From Pseudomonas sp. BBP2017 (GTDB lineage: Bacteria; Pseudomonadota; Gammaproteobacteria; Pseudomonadales; Pseudomonadaceae), in contig NZ_PVZN01000027.1 of assembly GCF_003024385.1 (NCBI RefSeq), positions 1 through 38,120 on the forward strand: a stretch of 38,120 nucleotides of DNA, given 5' to 3'. Positions within the stretch are counted from its first letter, which is position 1. Each line of letters begins with the position of its first letter. Both the position numbers and the translations under genes were made by a program. The notes beneath the pieces are model-generated. The model worked only from the letters and a program-made list of their open reading frames with translations, was not told the DNA's origin and made no database searches. Below are positions 34,319 to 38,120 of this stretch, in pieces.

Positions 34319-35328
34319 TGGCCTTCGCCGATCGTCTGCTCAATGCCTGGTACACCGGTCATCCAGCCCTGGGGCTGCTGCGCCCGCTCGAAGCCCTCTA
34401 TCGCCGAATTGTGTTGCGCAAGCGCGCGCGCTTCCTCAGTGGCGAGAGTCAACCTTACCGTGCCCCGGTGCCGGTGATCGTGGTGGGCAATATCACCGTT
34501 GGCGGCACCGGCAAGACACCGATGATTCTCTGGCTGATCGAGCATTGCCGCGAGCAAGGCCTGCGCGTCGGCGTGGTCAGTCGTGGCTATGGCGCCAAGC
34601 CGCCGCAGTTGCCCTGGCGGGTGCGTGCTGAACAAAGCGCGGTCGAGGCAGGGGATGAGCCACTGCTGCTCGTCCAGCGCAGCGGGGTAGCGCTGATGAT
34701 CGACCCGGACCGTTCACGCGCCGTGCAGGCCTTGCTGGCTAGCGAGCCACTGGACCTGATCCTGTGCGACGACGGTATGCAGCACTACCGCTTGGCCCGT
34801 GACCTGGAGCTGGTGTTGATCGATGCCGCCCGGGGCCTGGGTAATCGCCGCTGTTTGCCCGCTGGGCCACTGCGCGAGCCGGTAGAGCGCCTGCAGGAGG
34901 TGGACGCATTGCTCTACAACGGCGCTACGGTCGATCGTGACGATGGCTATGCGTTTGCTCTCAAGCCAACCGCGCTGGTCAACCTGCGCAGTGGCGAGCG
35001 CGTGGGCGTGGAGCACTTTCCGGCGGATCAGGCGGTTCACGCGGTTGCCGGCATTGGCAACCCGCAACGTTTCTTCAATACCCTGCAGGGGCTAAACTGG
35101 CGGCCTGTGCCGCATCCTTTTGCCGATCATGCCGAGTACAGCGCTCAGGCCCTGAGCTTCAGCCCTGCGCTGCCGCTGGTCATGACCGAGAAAGACGCGG
35201 TCAAATGCCGTGCCTTTGCAACTGATGACTGGTGGTACCTGGCAGTTGACGCTGTGCCTTCGCCGGCTTTCGTGGCCTGGTTCGACGGCCAGCTTGAGCG
35301 ATTGCTGCAGGCGCCATCGCCGCCCTGA
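34318..35328 (+). CDS. lpxK: Tetraacyldisaccharide 4'-kinase
   Basis: This 336-residue inner-membrane-associated kinase phosphorylates the 4' position of the lipid A disaccharide precursor, a late Raetz-pathway step. The P-loop GGTGKT lies at residues 62-67, preceded by PVPVIVVGNITV. CDDGMQHYRL is also typical. The ATG at 34318 overlaps the exbD stop (TGATG). It is part of an envelope-biogenesis operon with kdsB and murB. Confidence 0.97.
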   Translation: MAFADRLLNAWYTGHPALGLLRPLEALYRRIVLRKRARFLSGESQPYRAPVPVIVVGNITVGGTGKTPMILWLIEHCREQGLRVGVVSRGYGAKPPQLPWRVRAEQSAVEAGDEPLLLVQRSGVALMIDPDRSRAVQALLASEPLDLILCDDGMQHYRLARDLELVLIDAARGLGNRRCLPAGPLREPVERLQEVDALLYNGATVDRDDGYAFALKPTALVNLRSGERVGVEHFPADQAVHAVAGIGNPQRFFNTLQGLNWRPVPHPFADHAEYSAQALSFSPALPLVMTEKDAVKCRAFATDDWWYLAVDAVPSPAFVAWFDGQLERLLQAPSPP

Positions 35329-35366
35329 TTCTTTTCTTTTTCCGGCCACTGGCCTGAGGAATATCC

Positions 35367-35552
35367 ATGGACACCAAATTGCTCGACATCCTGGCCTGCC
35401 CGATCACCAAAGGCCCGCTCAAACTCAGCGCCGACAAGACCGAGCTGATCAGCAAGGGCGCAGGCCTGGCCTATCCGATTCGCGACGGTATTCCGGTGAT
35501 GCTCGAAAGCGAGGCCCGTACCCTGACCGATGACGAGCGTCTGGACAAATGA
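35367..35552 (+). CDS. Trm112 family protein (YcaR)
   Basis: This 61-residue protein has the Trm112 fold signature MDTKLLDILACPITKGPL and YPIRDGIPVML. It is always found between lpxK and kdsB in many gammaproteobacteria. Members of the family activate methyltransferases in other organisms, but the bacterial partner is unclear. Only one of the usual cysteines (C11) is present. GAGGA precedes the ATG; it overlaps kdsB by 4 bp. Confidence 0.95.
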   Translation: MDTKLLDILACPITKGPLKLSADKTELISKGAGLAYPIRDGIPVMLESEARTLTDDERLDK

Positions 35553-36313
35553 GCCTGACTTTCACTGTGGTGATTCCGGCGCGACTGGCTTCCACCCGTC
35601 TGCCGGGCAAGCCGTTGCTGCCGATTGCCGGCAAGCCGATGATCCAGCACGTCTGGGAGCAGGCACGCAAGAGCAGTGCCAGTCGCGTGGTGATTGCCAC
35701 CGATGATGCCGGTATCTACCAGGTCTGCGAGTCCTTTGGCGCTGAAGTACTGATGACCCGTGAAGAGCATGATTCGGGCACCGACCGACTGGCCGAAGTG
35801 GCCACCCAGCTGGGGTTGGCTGCGGACGCCATTGTCGTCAATGTCCAGGGCGATGAGCCGCTGATTCCACCGATCATCATTGATCAGGTGGCGGCTAACC
35901 TTGCGGCGCATCCCGAAGCTGGCATCGCGACCCTGGCTGAACCGATCAGCGACGTCACCGCCGTGTTCAATCCCAATGCCGTCAAAGTGGTCAGCGACTG
36001 CAATGGTCTGGCATTGACCTTCAGCCGGGCGCCATTACCCTGGGCGCGGGATGTGTTTGCCCAGAACCGCGATACCTTGCCAGAAGGCGTGCCTTATCGT
36101 CGGCATATCGGCATGTACGCCTACCGTGCGGGTTTTCTGCAGGACTTCGTCGCCTGGGGACCTTGCTGGCTGGAGCGGACCGAGTCGCTTGAGCAGTTGC
36201 GGGCGCTTTGGCATGGCGTACGTATTCACGTTGCCGATGCTATCGAGGCACCACCGGTTGGTGTCGATACCCCTGAGGACCTGGAGCGCGTACGGCGCAT
36301 TCTGGAGGCCTGA
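35549..36313 (+). CDS. kdsB: 3-deoxy-manno-octulosonate cytidylyltransferase
   Basis: This 254-residue cytoplasmic enzyme activates KDO as CMP-KDO for lipopolysaccharide inner-core synthesis. The N-terminus FTVVIPARLASTRLPGKPL is the nucleotide-binding signature. VNVQGDEPLIPP and HIGMYAYRAGFL are family motifs. Length is standard. It overlaps the Trm112 gene (ATGA) and the phosphatase gene (TGATG). Confidence 0.97.
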   Translation: MSLTFTVVIPARLASTRLPGKPLLPIAGKPMIQHVWEQARKSSASRVVIATDDAGIYQVCESFGAEVLMTREEHDSGTDRLAEVATQLGLAADAIVVNVQGDEPLIPPIIIDQVAANLAAHPEAGIATLAEPISDVTAVFNPNAVKVVSDCNGLALTFSRAPLPWARDVFAQNRDTLPEGVPYRRHIGMYAYRAGFLQDFVAWGPCWLERTESLEQLRALWHGVRIHVADAIEAPPVGVDTPEDLERVRRILEA

Positions 36314-36777
36314 TGCGGGTTCTGTTTGTTTGCCTCGGCAACATCTGCCGCTCACCCACTGCTGAAGGCGTGTTGCGCCACCAGCTTCAGGCCGAAGGCT
36401 TGGGTGAGCTGATCGAAGTCGCCTCGGCCGGCACCGGTGACTGGCATGTCGGCAAGCAGCCGGACAGCCGTACCCGCCGCGCCGCGCAATTGCGCGGGTA
36501 TGACCTGTCGCAGCAGCGCGCGCAGCAGGTCAAGTTCGTGCACTTCAATGACTATGACCTGATCTTGGCGATGGACAAGAGCAACCTTGGCCATCTGCGG
36601 TCCATGCAACCCGTCGGGGCAAAAGCCGAGCTGGACCTGTTCCTGCGTCGCTATGAGGGGGCGCTGGATGAAGTGCCGGATCCTTACTATGGCGGTGAGC
36701 AAGGTTTCGAGCAGGTGCTTGATCTGATCGAGGTTGCTTGTCGCCAATTGGTTATCGAACTCAAGGGGCGTCTATGA
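36313..36777 (+). CDS. Low-molecular-weight protein tyrosine phosphatase
   Basis: This 154-residue cytoplasmic phosphatase has the CX5R loop C7-LGNIC-R13-S and the general-acid motif DPYYGG (VPDPYYGGEQGF). In the family it removes phosphate from tyrosine kinases that control polysaccharide export. There is no kinase gene beside it in this window. It is tightly embedded between kdsB and murB, with overlapping start codons on both sides. Confidence 0.96.
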   Translation: MRVLFVCLGNICRSPTAEGVLRHQLQAEGLGELIEVASAGTGDWHVGKQPDSRTRRAAQLRGYDLSQQRAQQVKFVHFNDYDLILAMDKSNLGHLRSMQPVGAKAELDLFLRRYEGALDEVPDPYYGGEQGFEQVLDLIEVACRQLVIELKGRL

Positions 36778-37793
36778 GCGATCAGTGGCAGGAGCAGGTA
36801 TCGCTCAAGCCGTACAACACCTTCGGTATTGATGTCAGGGCGCGGTATTTTACCGAAGCACACAACGATGCCGAAGTTCGACAGGCCCTGGCCGACGCCA
36901 GGCAGCGCAAGGTTCCGGTGCTGGTCATCGGTGGCGGCAGCAATCTGCTGTTGACCGCGGATGTGCAGGCGCTGGTGTTGCGCATGGCCAGTCGTGGCCT
37001 GCGCATTCTGGCTGATGATGGGCAGCAGGCTATTGTCGAAGCCGAGGCGGGGGAGCCTTGGCATCCGTTCGTGCAGTGGAGTCTGGCGCAAGGCCTGGCG
37101 GGTCTGGAGAACCTCAGCCTGATTCCCGGTACCGTCGGTGCTGCGCCGATGCAGAACATTGGTGCTTACGGGGTCGAGATCAAGGATGTCTTCGTCGGGC
37201 TGACCGCACTGGATCGCCAGACCGGCGAGTTGCACGACTTTGATCTGGAAGAGTGCCAGTTTGCCTACCGTGACAGTCTGTTCAAGCAGCATCCAGGGCG
37301 CTGGTTGATTCTGCGGGTGCGCTTTGCCTTGAGTCGCGTCATGCATGCGCATCTGGACTACGGGCCGGTACGTCAGCGCTTGAGCGAGCAGGGCATCGAT
37401 CAGCCGACGGCGCAGAATGTCAGTGATGCAATTTGCAGTATTCGCCGGGAGAAGCTGCCCGATCCGGTCGAGCTCGGCAATGCCGGGAGCTTTTTCAAAA
37501 ACCCGGTGGTCGCTGCTGTGCTGGCCGACAAGATTCGTCTGCAGTATCCGGGGCTGGTGGCTTATCCACAGGCTGACGGGCAGATGAAACTGGCAGCGGG
37601 TTGGCTGATCGAGCAGGCGGGCTGGAAGGGCCACCGTGAAGGCGATGCAGGGGTGCACCGTTTGCAGTCGTTGGTACTGGTCAATTATGGTCAGGCCACT
37701 GGCCTGCAGTTGCATCAGCTGGCGCAGAAAATCCAGGCTGATATTCTTGAGCGCTTTGGCGTCAGGCTTGAGATGGAGCCGAATCTGTACTGA
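36774..37793 (+). CDS. murB: UDP-N-acetylenolpyruvoylglucosamine reductase
   Basis: This 339-residue FAD enzyme catalyses the second committed step of peptidoglycan synthesis (UDP-MurNAc formation). It is of type I, as in E. coli. FAD-binding motifs include NTFGIDVRARYF and GGGSNLLLT, and the catalytic-type motif GNAGSFFKNPVV holds the conserved serine. The ATG at 36774 (MSDQWQEQ) overlaps the upstream stop (ATGA). It is the last gene of the envelope operon. In other pseudomonads rne lies just beyond, but here the window ends in repeats. Confidence 0.97.
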   Translation: MSDQWQEQVSLKPYNTFGIDVRARYFTEAHNDAEVRQALADARQRKVPVLVIGGGSNLLLTADVQALVLRMASRGLRILADDGQQAIVEAEAGEPWHPFVQWSLAQGLAGLENLSLIPGTVGAAPMQNIGAYGVEIKDVFVGLTALDRQTGELHDFDLEECQFAYRDSLFKQHPGRWLILRVRFALSRVMHAHLDYGPVRQRLSEQGIDQPTAQNVSDAICSIRREKLPDPVELGNAGSFFKNPVVAAVLADKIRLQYPGLVAYPQADGQMKLAAGWLIEQAGWKGHREGDAGVHRLQSLVLVNYGQATGLQLHQLAQKIQADILERFGVRLEMEPNLY

Positions 37794-37858
37794 GGTGGTG
37801 TCGGCCCTGTGGAGGACGGCTCTTACAGGGTTGTGGTTATTTCGGCAGCATAAAAAGG

Positions 37859-37994
37859 TTCCTCACGAAATCCCAGGGAGTATGATCCTGGGGCTGGGCT
37901 GGGCTGGGCTGGGATTTGAGGCTGCGAGCTTATCCATTCAATGTGGCGCCGCTGCCGGCCCCTTCCGCCCTTACGGCGGCCTACTTTTTTCTTG
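37859..37994 (+). repeat. Palindromic intergenic repeat, copy 2, interrupted
   Basis: Matches the element at 1-193 in reverse orientation: the flank with GGATCAT-type motif and GGGCT units, then GAGCTTATCCATTCAATGTG and the left palindrome arm to CTTTTTTCTTG-type sequence at about 37994. The right palindrome arm is missing because a mobile element begins at 37995. Four GGGCT units plus GGG (37891-37913) sit inside it. Confidence 0.85.
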
Positions 37995-38120
37995 TGTATG
38001 GACCGGAGACATCGCTGACACATGTACGGGGACATGGTTGACACATTATCGCTTGCCATCCGGGTTGTTGAAATCGATGGTTCTCAGCTTGCGGTGACAG
38101 AAGTAGACGTCGAAGTGATC
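37995..38120 (-). mobile_element. IS481-family insertion sequence, partial (3' end)
   Basis: The element begins TGTATGGACCGG right at the palindrome tip. It holds two direct copies of GACATNGNTGACACAT (38008-38023 and 38031-38046). The transposase C-terminus is read on the minus strand. TGT ends and this end structure fit the IS481 group. The rest lies outside the window, so length and target duplication are unknown. Confidence 0.75.
38046..38120 (-). CDS. IS481-like transposase, C-terminal fragment (runs off window)
   Basis: The last 24 codons and stop of a gene entering from the right edge. The translation contains DVYFCHRKLRTID, like the tail of IS481 transposases, which end a DDE integrase domain. 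The start and catalytic residues are outside the window. Its stop lies inside the terminal repeat region of the element. Confidence 0.7.
   Translation of the reverse strand, partial: DHFDVYFCHRKLRTIDFNNPDGKR

Noticed and set aside
37805..37830. CCCTGT/ACAGGG hairpin after murB
   Set aside because: Six-bp arms with a 14-base loop and no T-run. It may be a decayed REP, but support is too weak for a feature.

Overview
This is a stretch of a Pseudomonas chromosome, most like the P. putida / P. fluorescens lineage. The evidence is the high GC content, the many 4-8 bp stop/start overlaps, a Pseudomonas-type REP element near 9011, and a run of core genes I recognise in their usual order: tpm-htpX-alaA-msrB-gpx-sagS, then a tRNA-Glu/tRNA-Gly locus, a PA2817-like gene, fadE, a GST and an ABC pair, then comEC-exbB-exbD-lpxK-trm112-kdsB-ptp-murB. 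No strain can be named from the sequence alone.

Layout. 1-193: long palindromic repeat. 213-9816: housekeeping and redox block (extradiol dioxygenase, thiopurine methyltransferase, HtpX protease, AlaA-type aminotransferase, MsrB, glutathione peroxidase, SagS-like hybrid kinase, DUF815 ATPase, free methionine-R-sulfoxide reductase, membrane coiled-coil protein). 10027-10306: tRNA-Glu and tRNA-Gly with their promoter. 10307-24169: a 13.9 kb accessory segment holding four large same-strand proteins built of Ig-like beta-sandwich modules, plus one opposite-strand pertactin-like autotransporter. 24170-24615: a second copy of the promoter/tRNA-Glu/tRNA-Gly block with one more tRNA-Gly. 24719-30818: PA2817-like protein, FadE, GST, ABC-2 exporter, DUF2062 protein. 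30962-37793: a tight operon from comEC to murB. 37859-38120: a second copy of the palindromic repeat, cut by an IS481-like element that runs off the window.

How the genes work together. The core blocks handle oxidative repair (msrB, gpx, fRMsr), membrane protein quality control (htpX), surface-attachment signalling (sagS), beta-oxidation (fadE), and lipid A, KDO and peptidoglycan precursor synthesis (lpxK, kdsB, murB). The accessory segment looks like a surface-protein island. One autotransporter has a clear signal peptide. The four modular proteins have repeated beta-sandwich domains typical of adhesins but no recognisable signal peptide. No integrase, transposase or dedicated secretion gene is visible in the island, so its origin and the export route of the modular proteins are open. 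This island is the most novel part of the window.
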